NCBI RefSeq assembly: GCF_010183535.1
Contig: NC_071333.1
Coordinates: 3,844,001 to 3,908,000, forward strand
DNA length: 64,000 nt
Direction of reading: 5' to 3'
Source: Caenorhabditis remanei
Taxonomy: Eukaryota; Nematoda; Chromadorea; Rhabditida; Rhabditidae
Position numbers and translations under genes: made by a program
Notes under the pieces: model-generated
Databases searched by the model: none
What the model was told of the DNA's origin: nothing
Seen by the model: the letters and a program-made list of their open reading frames with translations, nothing else
Part shown: positions 20,728-31,860 of the stretch, piece after piece
How the letters are laid out: every line of letters begins with the position of its first letter
Numbering within the stretch: position 1 is the stretch's first letter

Positions 20728-22685
20728 CTGCCCGACATAAATATAGAGCCACTTGTGATTATCGACTATCTCACAAAAATGATGATACTTCAAGAAGTTT
20801 TCGAAACGGCTAAAATATACATTTATTAGCTTAAAAATGTTGCATGCAAAACATTTTAACTCTTCCTCTTTGTTTTTGGAAAAATCGAAAAAATGTGAAA
20901 AATGGCTTCAACCTATCCGACATAAGTATAGAGCCACTCACAAAAAGTGTCAAAAATGAGAGAATCACGAGCTAAAAATATCAAATTTGGAATCTTCGTC
21001 CAAAATTTAGCTAATTTGATTCCTTTCTCCAGCAATTTCTGTTAAAAATTTTTGAGAAAAATGAGAATATCTGGAAATTTTCAAGCCTCTTCGTTTTCCG
21101 CTTGTTTCGTCCAAATAAGTTCAATCCAGCATCTGATTTTTGTTTGAATTAAATGTAATACTCATGAATTAGGAGTTAATACAGCTTCTGTAAATATTTT
21201 CATCCTTTTGAACAACTTGGGTCATCTCAAATCAGAAGATTTGGAAATTTTTTGAAAATTTGCAGGCATTTACTCAGGAATTTTAGATATTTTTCATTTT
21301 AGCTAATTTTTTTTGTTTGTTATACACAGAACTGGTCTTGTTGTCTTGTTTGTTACCATTTTTTTCTTAATCAGCTCTATTGTAAATCAGGAAAAATAGG
21401 AGAAACATGAATTTTCAATTGTATCGTAAAAGGTAAATTTTTTAACTCCGGTGAAAAGTATCGTGCCTACAGTGAAATTTTGAAAATGCAACAAATTTAT
21501 GATGATAACACTAATATATGCTGAATTATTGTCATAATTGCTCATTGAACACATTTTGAATAACCTGATGATTTTGCTTCAACTTTTTTGATCTAAAAAT
21601 TCATGTTTCTCCTATTTTTCCTGATTTGCAATAAAGTTAATTCAGGAAAAATGGTAATAAACAAGAGAACAAGACCAGTTCTGTGTTGGAAAAGCAAAAA
21701 AAAATAGTTAATATGGAAAATACCAGAAATTTCGATGTAAATGCATGCAAAATTTCAAAAAATTCCCTACTTTTCTGATTTGAAACAACCTATGTTGTTC
21801 AAAAAGATTCAAATGTTCACAAAAACTATACCAAACCTTAATTCATGAGTTACACACTTAATATAGACACAAATCAGATGCTAGATAGAACTTATTCGCA
21901 CAAAACAAACGGAACATGGAGAGGCTTGAAAATTTGCAGAAATTATAATTTTTCTCAAATTTTTTTAACTGAAAATGTTGGAAAAATATCTCTAACCAAC
22001 TCAACTTTCGACGAAGATTCCGAATTCAATGTTTTTAGCTTGTGATTTTCTCATTTTTGACACTTTTTGTAAGTGGCTCTATACTTATGTCGGATAGATT
22101 GAAGCCATTTTTCACATTTTTTCGATTTTTTCTAAAACAAAGAGGCAGAGTTAAAATGTTTTGCATGCAACATTTTTAAGCTAATAAATGTATATTTTTG
22201 CCGTTTTGAAAACTTCTTGAAGTACCATCATTTTTATGAGATAGTCGATAATCACAAGTGGCTCTATATTTATGTCGAGCAGTGTATTGTAATTCTACAA
22301 TGGCCCGCATCGAAGTTAAAGTTGATCGCCGCCGCGAACAAGGCCTCAAGAAATTTACAACGTTATTCGTCAAGATATTCGGCTGGCAAATTGGGCATTT
22401 GGGATCGTGATGGAAAACATTCTTCGCGTTGCCATCATTTACCCCATGCGACTGGTCATAGAGAATGCCAATCGAATTGATCAACACCAGGCGTGGGCCG
22501 AAGCCGGGATATTACGTGTCAACCAGTATTTGGAACGAACTGGAGGACAAAACCGCGAAAGAAACCGGAGGTCCTTCAGAAGATTCCTCGACGAAACATA
22601 TTATAACGTCCGTCCTGGAACACGTCACAGTCAGAAATTAAACTTGTTGAGCAAAACTCTGAATAAATTATGTTGTTATGTATAA

Positions 22686-23098
22686 TCATAATACAACTGG
22701 TTTTCTTAAGTTAGTCCTCTTCTACATACTGTCCTGTTCCTACCGGTTTTATCACGGAAATGAGTTTAAAGTCATAACCAGTTTAAACTCGCGCTCTCAA
22801 TGCAGATGCGCTCTAGCGTACTGTGTCTTTTTACACGGCGCAAACACACTTAAGTGAAAAAAGATAATACTTCATCATTATTCTTGAGTTTGGGACTACC
22901 TAGGGTAAGGTAGTTTTCACCCCTTTCTATCAAGTTTCACCCGCTATTTTTTGAGTGTTTTATGACAGTTTTCTATTGTTTCATTTTTTTCCATACATCT
23001 ATTAGCTTAGGGTAGTTTTTGGAATAACTTATCGTAGTTTTGTAACAATTTTCCCAATAATAATCGATTGTATTTCACTATAATAATTTAGTAACTAT
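22686..23098. other. Gene-free interval
   Basis: No coding segment or clear repeat. It separates the split gene from the convergent carnitine-acyltransferase fragment. Confidence 0.5.
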
Positions 23099-23995
23099 CT
23101 AGAAATGTGCGTTTTTTATCAATTTTCCGTTGTGAACGACGAGCTTGAACCAGACTCCTCTGCAGTAAACGGCGACATGTTTCGCATCATCCCAATGAAG
23201 AAGGCGGTCCACTTCCTCTCCTGGCACACGGCAACTGTTCAACAGTCTCTCGTATTGCATGGTACAGAACGGATCTTTCGTCCTTGGAGAGATCGAGAAT
23301 GGCGATACTTCTTGACGATCAACCATTCGACGGAGTTGAAGGGAAGTGTAAGTCAAAATGGCGGCATGAGCAGCTTGATTCTTCGTCTCATTCAACGTGT
23401 CGAATCTGTAGTAGTTGGAGTTGATCATGATGGGCGAGCGCTGTCTCATGTAAACGAACTCCTCCCACCAATCGGTGACGTAGTTGGAAGAGAACCATGA
23501 CTTGAGAGTGAGATATCTCTGAAGACGGCGTCCAACTCCCTTGCGGAATCGTTCGGAGAAGAATTCCAGCTCTTGGTACTCGTCGTGACTGAGGATCGGT
23601 TTCATGGAGAGAAGATGCTGAAAATGGAATCATTAATATAAGATTTTAGAAAGAAGAAAACTGAAAATGTATCGAGTGCCTCGATTTCAGACTGCGACTC
23701 ATAATGAAAGTGATAACAAAAATTACTTTTCTCATGGTTTTATCCAGGTTTGGAAGTGGAAGACGTGGCAGAGCTCCTTGGAACCAGTGAAGCATTGGCC
23801 CCCGCTTTTGAGATGATGTGCAAGACGCCAAGCCAGAGTTTCGTGGCTTTCGAGACTGGTTTTCCGGGTGACTCGTACATCCATCCTTTATATTCAAGAA
23901 GAGTTTTGATCGAGAGACGAAGCGATTAGACGAAGATGAGCCAGAGGAGTGCTCCGGCGACAGCGATGAAGATGCTTTGGCCGAGATAACCATCT
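23099..23995 (-). pseudogene. Carnitine O-palmitoyltransferase-like fragment
   Basis: Two exons remain (23995-23727 and 23617-23099). The first carries the membrane-proximal region of CPT1-type enzymes (EYKGWMYESPGK, then FQGALPRLPLPNL). The second has the conserved WFSSNYVTDWWEEFVYMRQR, SPIMINSNYYRFD and DPFCTMQYERLLNSCR-type blocks. CPT1 moves acyl groups onto carnitine at the outer mitochondrial membrane. It is broken: an in-frame TAA at 23928-23926, a frame change at the C5 run 23799-23803, no first exon, and the frame ends about 40 residues after the RVPG block so the catalytic His region and C-terminal half are missing. It is a truncated duplicate of a gene elsewhere. Confidence 0.85.
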
Positions 23996-24042
23996 CTGAA
24001 AATGGGGAAAGTTGGATTGATGTTGCAGTGAATTCTAGACAA

Positions 24043-24066
24043 ATATATATATATATATATATATAT
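24043..24066. repeat. (AT)12 microsatellite
   Basis: A perfect AT dinucleotide run just upstream of the carnitine-acyltransferase fragment. Confidence 0.95.
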
Positions 24067-24370
24067 TCAGTTTTTGCCCTCAAAACCGGGTATTTGAGAA
24101 AAATAAGATCCAAGTTAGGAAAATTGACAAATTTTGGAATTTGTTTTTTTCTCCGGTGTCAGAAAGGTGTTAATTTATTTTAATTCTAAACTTTGACTTT
24201 GTTTTTCTCAAATACCAGGCTTTGCGGGAAAAAAACTAAACATACATGTTTGGAATCAGCGTTTTCTCAACTTTCAAGTCATGTCTCTTATCTCCACGGT
24301 GAGTCGGTGAACTTCCCTAACTAGCCGACTACACATATATTTCGGTTTTATTTTAGCTGACGGATTCTAC

Positions 24371-25835
24371 GAAAATTGACAGATTCGAAAAAGGAATTTC
24401 AGACTAATAGTTAAAACCATTGCAAGTTTCTACATTATCTACAAATTTGCAACAGGTGTAATTAACTTACTTTACACAATCCGATTGTTGCTGAAAATCA
24501 GAATAATTATAGTGAAAAAACAGATGGATTCAGTAAATAATCAAAAGACCAATTGTTCGACACCTATTGCCGGGAAGGTATCTCAGAGGCCTCGACTCCC
24601 GTGAGAGCCAAAACATTGAATGAACGTGAATGAGATAAATAGACTAGTCAGGGTAGTAGGCGGAGCAAAGGGGCGGAGCTCTTCATGTAATCTGTTCTAT
24701 TTCTCTTCGTTCTCAATACTCTCTTCCTCTTGGACTATTTGTCGTTCTTGTCACGATAATTCTCAATACAAACGTACCTAATATTTCCAGTTCCTGGGAA
24801 TATTAGTAAGCCATGGACCATCTGGTACTCTCTATGTACACCATCTATGTACTAACTACTAAGTATTTCTACCCCATGGGAAATCTCGTAGGCCAATTGT
24901 TGTAAAATGCACACTGCACGCACTAGCCATTATTTCAAACATACATTGGAAATACTAGTGAACCAATTTGAAAAATTACATAATTATCGAAAAAAGCTAC
25001 ATAACAGCATTTTTCAGAGACTGAAAAAAGAGTCTGATTTTTAAATAACTCTATCATAATCAGGCTTGTTCGGAAAAAAAATCAGAAAAAGTCGGAAAAA
25101 ACTCGTGTAACTTTGCGCACTCAATTTCACAGAATCAGTCGCTTATCTATAATTGTAGATATTAACGAGTTTTTCACACTTTATTTACCATTTTCAGTCG
25201 CGTTTATAAGAAGTTATAAAACTTTTTTCCGACTTTTTTTCGGAAAAAATTCGGAAAAAACATATCGGAAAAAATGGCCATAACTCAAGGGCCACTTTTT
25301 TGATTCAGACATAATGTGGCTAAAAATCAAAAACTCAGCGATGTACACCAAAGTAACACTCTTGAAATTTCCAAGTCATTCCCGGCAAAATTCATAAAAT
25401 TTTCTGAACAAAGATTACAGGTTCTTGATTTATGTTTTTTCTGTCGCTCGATCAAATAACATTTGTCGTTTCCAAATACCTGTTTTAAGGATTTTGGAAA
25501 ATCGAAAATTGAGAAGAGTGCTATACACATTGACATGAAAGTTTGGAGAAATTTGCAAATAATTTGATCAAAAATTGCGGGTAGAGAAAAAGAAGAAGTA
25601 TTTTGAAAAGAGGAGAGTCAAAGTTTATACATAATTAAAAATGATTCACACCGTCTGTGCACGGATAAATGTTTTGGAACTTAAATTCAAATGTTGCAAA
25701 TGTAGAGGATAGACCAATAAGAATTAATAATCAATGTTATAATCCCGACAGTTTGTTTGGAAGTCGATGGTGAGATCGACAATTGGGAAGAATACACAAA
25801 CCGTTTGAATATCGTTTTCGCCTACGCCAATCTCA
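24371..25835. repeat. Left arm of a large inverted repeat, retroelement-derived
   Basis: Inverse of 27283-28417 with scattered differences and gaps. Shared blocks include the CCGGGAAGGTATCTCAGAGG region, the region around 24640-24780 and the end near 25830. The inner end encodes GEIDNWEEYTNRL on the plus strand, which resembles the start of a Ty3/gypsy-type gag. I read the arms as two head-to-head copies of the 5' part of one retroelement. Confidence 0.7.
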
Positions 25836-26030
25836 CAATACTCTTTATACTTGTACCTGTTTTAATTATTTCTTTCCGATTCTCATATGCGGTAGAGCTG
25901 ATAGGCCCATTATTTCCAAATGTTACGGATTAGTCAATGATTTTGTTCATTCTGCCATCACCGATGATCCATCTCTTTCTAGATGAAATATGAATAAAAA
26001 AGTATTGTGGAAGTGAACAAAGCAAAAATA

Positions 26031-27266
26031 TTAGGTTGGCAAGAAAGTTTTTGACCATAACTCAAGTCATTCCTACTCAGACAGAAAACATGCCCGATAG
26101 CATACGTAATGACTATATTGGTACACAACAGTCTGCTGTTTATTGGGTACGTTCCGGATATCCTCCTGCCAAAACTCCGGTTGTTTCAAGCTAAAATAAA
26201 CTTGGACCCATTTCTCGACTTGACTTCAAGTTTCGAATTCCTGTCCAGCTGTAGCACGCTGTATTACCCCGAATATATGATATTTTGTTAGAGGAAGGTT
26301 GCAGCTGTAATTTGTGTGAGCAAGAAGTATTTTGCAAAAGTAGGTGAGAATGTACGTCGTCGATTATGTAGTATGCGGATGAGCAACATCATGGAGGCGG
26401 TGGATTTTTTGACCGCGTGGAACTGAGGGCTTGCGTAGAGCTTTCATTTTTTGCACAGTGAAAGAGCAGTAGTGTAAGATTATGGTTTTGCACTTTTCTA
26501 GAAGATTCCAGTTATATACGTTGTGTAAGGAGGGCATGACTTTCATTTGGAATTGTTCTCGTTCGACGATGTCTGCTGGCGTTCAATCAACGCCGAGTCA
26601 CTTGACTTTTCTGTGATAATTACTGTACAAGACCATCGCCCTGTTAAAACTAAAAACGGTTCAATAAATTAAAGTTTGGAGGAGAAGAGAGGAATTAAAG
26701 TCGTAGGACTACCCTTCGCTAAAAGTTAAAATCGATAAAAAGATGTCGAACACATGCATCAATTTTTATTCTTGCCAACACGTTTCAAGAAGTTTTTAAC
26801 TGTGGTAGTAAATAGTGTGGACTGTCATTGATAATTTACAAAAATACTTGGATGGATACTCTTCCTCTATAACTCACAGCATGTACATTTCCTGTTCATA
26901 TAGTCTTTTAGTACGTGATACTTTGATCATTAAAAAATGGCATTTCTCAAAGTTGTGAACTAAATTACTTTTGGTGTGTCGATAGAAGATTTCACCCCTG
27001 CTAAGTTCTCCTATCGGTTGAGCAATTATAGTAACCTTAGTATAACATGTAAAGGGAAATCGAAAATATTGCTGTAAGAATTGTTGGTCAAGAATGAAAA
27101 TAGGCAGGGCTTTCCAAGAAGGGAAGCGTCGGAGGGAAATGCTGTATACTATCAGAATTCCAGAGAGTTTATCTAACATAGGCCATGCATAGTTGGTTTT
27201 GATTCTCGTCATTTGTCTGACAGCATTCAAAACAAATCATGGTCAAAAACTTTCTTGCCAACCTAA
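26031..27266 (-). mobile_element. Decayed mariner element
   Basis: The ends are TTAGGTTGGCAAGAAAGTTT and its exact inverse, flanked by TA, and the size (1.24 kb) is normal for mariner. On the minus strand a broken transposase is recognisable by LHDVAHPHTT, a decayed form of the HDNARPH motif. Further fragments such as KYHIFGVIQ resemble the DYHLF-LQ region. Stops and frame changes are frequent, so it is dead. It sits between the two arms of the large inverted repeat. Confidence 0.8.
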
Positions 27267-27282
27267 TAATATTTAAAAGGCT

Positions 27283-28417
27283 AGATTGTCTAGTTTTATG
27301 AACGTAGGCGAAAACGAAATTTAAACGGTTTGTGTATTCAAAAAAGGAAGCCCACTCTCTAATTCCTGCATTAAATTCTTCCCAATTGTCGATCTCACCA
27401 TTGATTTCCAAACAATCTTTTGGGATTTAAACATCGATTATTAATTCTTATTGGTCTATCCTCTACATTTGCAACATTTGAATTGAAGTTCCCAAACATT
27501 TATCCGTGCATAGACGGTGTGGATAATTTTTAATTATGTATATACTTTGACTCTCCTCTTTTCAAAATACTTCTTCTGTTTTTCTGCCCGCAATTTTCGA
27601 TCAAATTATTTGCAAATTTCTCCAAACAAACAAACTTAATTTCTCCAAAAATGTCAATACGGTACGTGTATAGCACTCTTCTCAATTTTCGATTTTCCAA
27701 AACCCTTAAAACAGGTAGAAAAAATATAAATCAAGAACCTGTAATCTTCAAGTAATGTCATAAAATTATGTCTCTGAAAAATGCTATTATGTCGCTTTTT
27801 TTCGATAATTATGTAGTTTTTCAAATTGATTCACTAGTATTTCCAGTGTATCTTTGGAATAATGGCTAGTGAGTGCAGTGTGTGTTTTACGACAATTGGC
27901 CTACGAAATTTCCCTTTGGTTAGAAAGACTTTGTAGTTAGTACATAGATGATGTACATAAAGAGTACCAGATGGTCCACGATGCTTACTAATATTCCCAG
28001 GAACTGGAAATATTAGGTACGCTTGTATTGAGAATTATCGTGACAAGAACGGCAAATAGTCCACGAGGAAGAGAGTATTGAAAAAGAAGAGAAATAGAAC
28101 AGATTACATAAACGAGCTCCGCCTCCTACCCTGCCTAGTCTATTTATCTCATTCACCTTCATTCAAGGTTTTAGCTCCCACGGGAGTCGAGACCTCTGAG
28201 ATACCTTCCCGGCAATAGGTGTCGAACAATTGGTTTTTTAATTATTCACTGAATTCATCTGTTTTTTCACTATTATTATTCTGATTTTCAGCAACAATAG
28301 GATTGTGGAAGGTGAGTTAATTACACCTGTTGAAAATTTGTAGATAATGTAGAAACTTGCACTGGTTTTAACTTTAAGTCTGAAATTCCTATCTAAACTG
28401 TTTTTTCGAATTCTCAG
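27283..28417. repeat. Right arm of the large inverted repeat
   Basis: Inverse of 24371-25835. On the minus strand it encodes GEIDNWEEFNAGIREW and EYTNRLNFVFAY, the same gag-like start with 13 extra residues in frame. The arm is shorter than the left one because of gaps. Confidence 0.7.
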
Positions 28418-28433
28418 GTTTTCAATATTATGA

Positions 28434-28540
28434 AAGGGATACCGTAATCCCTTAGGTATTCCAAGATCCCACCGGACTTTGTACCCGGTGACGCATCATC
28501 GTCATCCCATCCGGATACTTCCGGGTCTCTGTCCAGGACA
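28434..28540. repeat. Truncated LTR-like direct repeat
   Basis: 107 bp starting AAGGGATACCGTAATCCC and ending CCAGGACA, matching 29948-30054 with one substitution. Here it is cut and followed directly by helicase-like sequence. Confidence 0.75.
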
Positions 28541-29215
28541 TCAAACAGCTCAAGCCGTATACCGACATCGATCTGAATGAGGTCCTCAAAGTCCCCGCAG
28601 TCGGAAACCTGTTGGGAGGAACATCGAAGGTCTCATGCCAGCTGAACATCTCAGAAGTCCAAGATGCCCGTTCGAAGTCACAGCCACGAGTTCGGCCCTG
28701 TTCTACCAGAACCGGCTCACGTCAATCAGAAGTCCAAGAGAGAGAAGCCGTTTCCTTGATCTTTGCCTTCAACAATGGTTATCCACTCCAGATCATCGAC
28801 ACCACCAGGTTCGCCGCCCAGCAAACTTCCGGAACCTCCCTCTTCAACCCAACGTAAGCAAGCATCGCTCTGGCAATTACGTCACGAGTGCTGGCAAGAG
28901 AAGAAAAGGCGTCGGTGGACATCCTCACCTACTACAAAGCCCAGGCCGGATACGTAGCAAGAGAACTCGACGACACCCCAGCTTTTGGGGAACAAGACTC
29001 CAGATGGAACCGCCACCGCCGATCCGGACTTCATCGAGAGCCCGGAAAGACTCAACGTCGCCATCACCCGCACCAAGTCGCTTTGCCTCGTGTTGGTCGA
29101 CGTCGCCGCAGCCGGACGATCGAAGTTATGGTCCAACCTTTTCTGCAAGATCCCGCCCGGAGCCTTCCACAACAATCCGAGCCACCTCATGCGGCATCTG
29201 CAGACACTCCACTAG
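28541..29215 (+). pseudogene. Superfamily 1 helicase C-terminal fragment
   Basis: Pieces of a DNA2/NAM7-type helicase C-terminus lie in three frames: KQLKPYTDIDLNEVLKVP at the start, DILTYYKAQAGYVARELD in the middle, then PERLNVAITRTKSLCLVLVD and LWSNLFCKIPPGAFHN at the end. RLNVAITRTK is the conserved C-terminal motif of that helicase group. The usual segment between YVARELD and the ITRTK block, which holds the QG-E-D motif, is absent, and the frame changes at least twice. GC content and codon use differ from the surrounding DNA. It is a dead passenger between the LTR-like repeats. Confidence 0.75.
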
Positions 29216-29619
29216 ATGTCGCGAGAAATTTCCAAGGTAATCCACCTAGGCGGGGGCAAGAAATTTCAAAAATTAAGGAAACACAGTAGTTTGTTTCCGA
29301 GGACTGGATATGACAAGGTCGTCCCTATTAGTATCCAGTCTCTCTCTCTCATTTTTCGAGCAACCCCTAACACCAGCCCAAACCTCAACAAATCAAAAAG
29401 TCAGCCCATAAAACTAATACTAAGTACCAATATTCCAATACCAGTCGGTTAACGCAGCCTAACGGCTGCTCAACCTCCTTTTCTACATCACCCGTGTTGA
29501 AAATTTGAAGAAATGAATTCATTTGAAGAATGAAAATGTTCTATAATTATCTCCCCCGTGAACTCCTATTTCCCTATTTCTTAAACGAAAGCCACTGGCG
29601 AAAGCCACGGCTTGAAAAC

Positions 29620-29835
29620 CATGTTTTTTCACCTAGTGACCTAGTCAAGACCTATTCTAACTAAAAAAAATAGACGGGCATCATTAAGAGAAAATTTCTG
29701 ATCTTTTGGTCCAAATTTGAAGAAAATCGGTTCAGTAGGAAGGGCGGTAGGATCGGCGACAGACAAACAAACATACAGCCGTTTGCGTTTGTTAATAGTA
29801 AAGATTCCTACAGAATCCAAAAAAGAATAAAAAAT
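29620..29835. repeat. Dispersed repeat tail (CGACAGACAAACAAACATAC)
   Basis: The unit around 29700-29800 includes a CGACAGACAAACAAACATAC tract of a kind often found at the ends of invertebrate dispersed repeats. The minus-strand frame across it is a by-product. Family not identified. Confidence 0.35.
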
Positions 29836-29933
29836 CAATACCAACAATCCAATAATTTCGAAGACTTTCCAATAACCACCAACAACCGATAAGACACCTG
29901 TTTTCCTTTAGAGGACCAGGGTCGGTCCTCGCT

Positions 29934-29944
29934 AAGGAGGGAGG
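29934..29944 (+). other. Candidate polypurine tract
   Basis: AAGGAGGGAGG stands directly before TGTAAGGGATACC, the apparent start of an LTR. The position and composition suit plus-strand priming. Confidence 0.5.
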
Positions 29945-30480
29945 TGTAAGGGATACCGTAATCCCTTAGGTATTCCAAGATCCCACCGGACTTTGTACCC
30001 GGTGACGCATCATCGTCATCTCATCCGGATACTTCCGGGTCTCTGTCCAGGACAGGCGAGCCCACCCCCACATCCCATTTCCCGTTATTAAGCCTAACAC
30101 GATTCTTCCAGATCCACCGTCAACGTTTCCTCAACCCAAGCACTCTCTCGCTATCAGCCCACACTGTCAAAGACCCCGCTTCATGTGCCGTCCACATCAC
30201 ATTCTGGAACCGTCTCCAATCTCCAACGCTATCTAACCCAGCTGCCCACACGATCCAGCCCGTTGCTTCTTGCCCCATCAATGTCACTCTCCATAACTGA
30301 TTCCTATTCTCAAATGCTCTATTGCCCCACAGTCCCATGATGCACATTCCTGAAGCGTCCGATGCCCTGAAGCCGCTGACTCCGCCCATCGAAGATCCAG
30401 TATAAATACCGTCCTTGTTATGATTCGAGACTTCTTCTTCCCATCCTTATTCTTACTCTAATAAACCTATCTAAAACCAC
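29945..30480 (+). repeat. Probable 3' LTR of a truncated retrotransposon
   Basis: Begins TGTAAGGGATACC after a purine tract; its first 110 bp recur at 28434-28540. A TATAAATACC box (30401-30410) and an AATAAA (30460-30465) follow in the order expected within an LTR. The right border is not fixed because no full second copy is present. Confidence 0.5.
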
Positions 30481-31451
30481 GAAAACCTCTACTATTATAA
30501 ATAATGTCTTATAACTTCTTAATGACTCCACGAGTTTTCCTAGAAAATCGAATTTCTAATAGACTCCCAGGTAGAAAATGAGTAAAAGGTTTAGAAGCAT
30601 CAAATTGGGTAAAGTAAAATGAGGGCTCAAAAACTGTAGAACGATACGATATTCCGCCATATAAAAGACTACCCTAACAAGGGAAGTTTTTCATACACCA
30701 GTTGGGAGCACATTCAAAAGTACCGAACTCTTGGGGAGACGCTGCTGTCATGGCTCATTTCACTGAATGGATTTTCTTCAGGATATTGTTTTTATTGGAT
30801 ACGACAAAAACGGACGTTGCAAAGGAGAGCCGAAAGAGAAGTTGACACCGGAGCGTCTGAAGTGGGATATTTCCAGCAGTTTTTGCTTGTTATTTTCATT
30901 TTTCGTGTTCTGACTTTTTGAATGATTAAATTTCTCCTAATTTTAAATTTATTAATCTTCAATTTCCAATTATTCTTCTTCCCACTAAACGGACAGCTAA
31001 ACTGAAATTTAAAAAAACTTGTCCTTCGAAAAAATTTCCAGCTTTATTGATCATCATTTGTCAATTCGTGATTTCAGAGAGCAATTGAGAAACACTTGAG
31101 ATTCAATAAAGCATTAATTGAACGACATAATTTTCGAATAAAAACGATTCTGAATAACATGAATTTATTTGAAAGTAGGATGTTTTCCACAAAAAGACGG
31201 TTGTAAAACACTCACGGCGCAGTTTCTGATTAGATTTAATTGAATAACGGCTCAAAAAGTAAAAAAAAAAGGAGAAACAAGAAAAACAAAAAAATTTGGG
31301 CACAGACGGGGGTCGATAACGAACTTCACAGGCCCTCGACCACGCATCACTTGCCGAGAGTCATCTTCAGGTGTCCTGATATTTGAGGCGATCATCAGCT
31401 AAATTTGGGTGAAAAATTGAGTAAATCACGTGTATTAAAGTTGAATTTTCA
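30481..31451. other. Mostly empty interval with one possible exon remnant
   Basis: At 30782-30870 a CAG acceptor precedes a short frame (DIVFIGYDKNGRCKGEPKEK, then LTPERLKWDIS) that looks protein-coding but has no partner exons. Nothing else is supported. Confidence 0.3.
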
Positions 31452-31586
31452 GACCGGAACATCTGGGTTCTCGAGGCCCTTCAGCAATTTTTGAAAACTG
31501 ATTTCCCACTAAAATTCGATTGTCTTTCGATTGCGCTAGGTCTCGTTTCTGAGCTCCTCGGTCAGTTTAGACCACTCCCTAATTAC
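31452..31586 (+). pseudogene. 45-codon coding remnant, copy 1
   Basis: Open without stops (starts DRNIWVLEALQQFLKTD) and preceded by a TTTTCAG acceptor. It aligns with 38153-38287 without gaps over exactly 45 codons; many of the differences fall at third positions. That pattern indicates two copies of a once-constrained exon. The protein family is not recognised. Confidence 0.55.
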
Positions 31587-31860
31587 GGTTTCACTAGTAT
31601 TTTCCTGCATTTTATGTCGGTTGACTACTGCTAAACGACAACACATTATTTTATACTTAATGTTCTAAAATAGGGTCCATAGTGTCTTTTCAAAAAAAAA
31701 AGCCGTTTACCTTGTAGCATAGTCAAGTTTTGAAACCATTCTGAAATAGTTTTTTTTTTCTTTTGTGACCAGAATTTGAAGATGTGAAAAACGGTAAAAA
31801 GAAGTATAATATATGGATGTAGAATATTTATTTGAATACAGCAAAAAGGTTCCAGAATCG

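Larger units (their letters stand above)
18017..22284. mobile_element. TA-flanked foldback element carrying a MULE
   Basis: The left end starts CACTGCCCGA (18017) and, after the MULE, resumes CTGCCCGACATAAATATAGA. The right end is the inverse (CTATATTTATGTCGAGCAGTG). TA flanks both ends (18015-18016, 22285-22286). The long arms match closely, and a second subterminal copy of the GACATAAGTATAGAGCCACT block occurs in each arm (near 20918 and 22072). Without the MULE and its duplicated 8 bp the element is about 1.56 kb. It has no transposase and lies inside a host exon. Confidence 0.85.
17352..22684 (+). pseudogene. Host gene split by nested transposons
   Basis: Exon 1 (17352-17417, starting MNQPVPPVPNNP), exon 2 (17476-17610, ending RRQATQ) and the left part of exon 3 (17928-18014, starting NARCRCCGDSPC) join in phase 0 with good splice sites. 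Exon 3 then hits the TA of a foldback element. On the far side of the element (from 22285) the same frame continues: the codon formed from TA plus T is TAT, and the frame reads on for 41 codons to TGA at 22408-22410. A second long frame (about 22340-22684, including MENILRVAIIYPMRLVIENA) overlaps, so a frameshift or another intron may have followed the insertion. The encoded protein is Pro-rich at the start, then Arg- and Cys-rich; I do not recognise it. Confidence 0.7.

Noticed and set aside
28635..29240. 201-residue Arg/Ser/Pro-rich frame
   Set aside because: It is a shadow of the helicase fragment, whose conserved motifs lie in the other frames.
30120..30389. Trp/Gly-rich minus-strand frame
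   Set aside because: It runs antisense through the probable LTR and has no start context, domain or splice partner.
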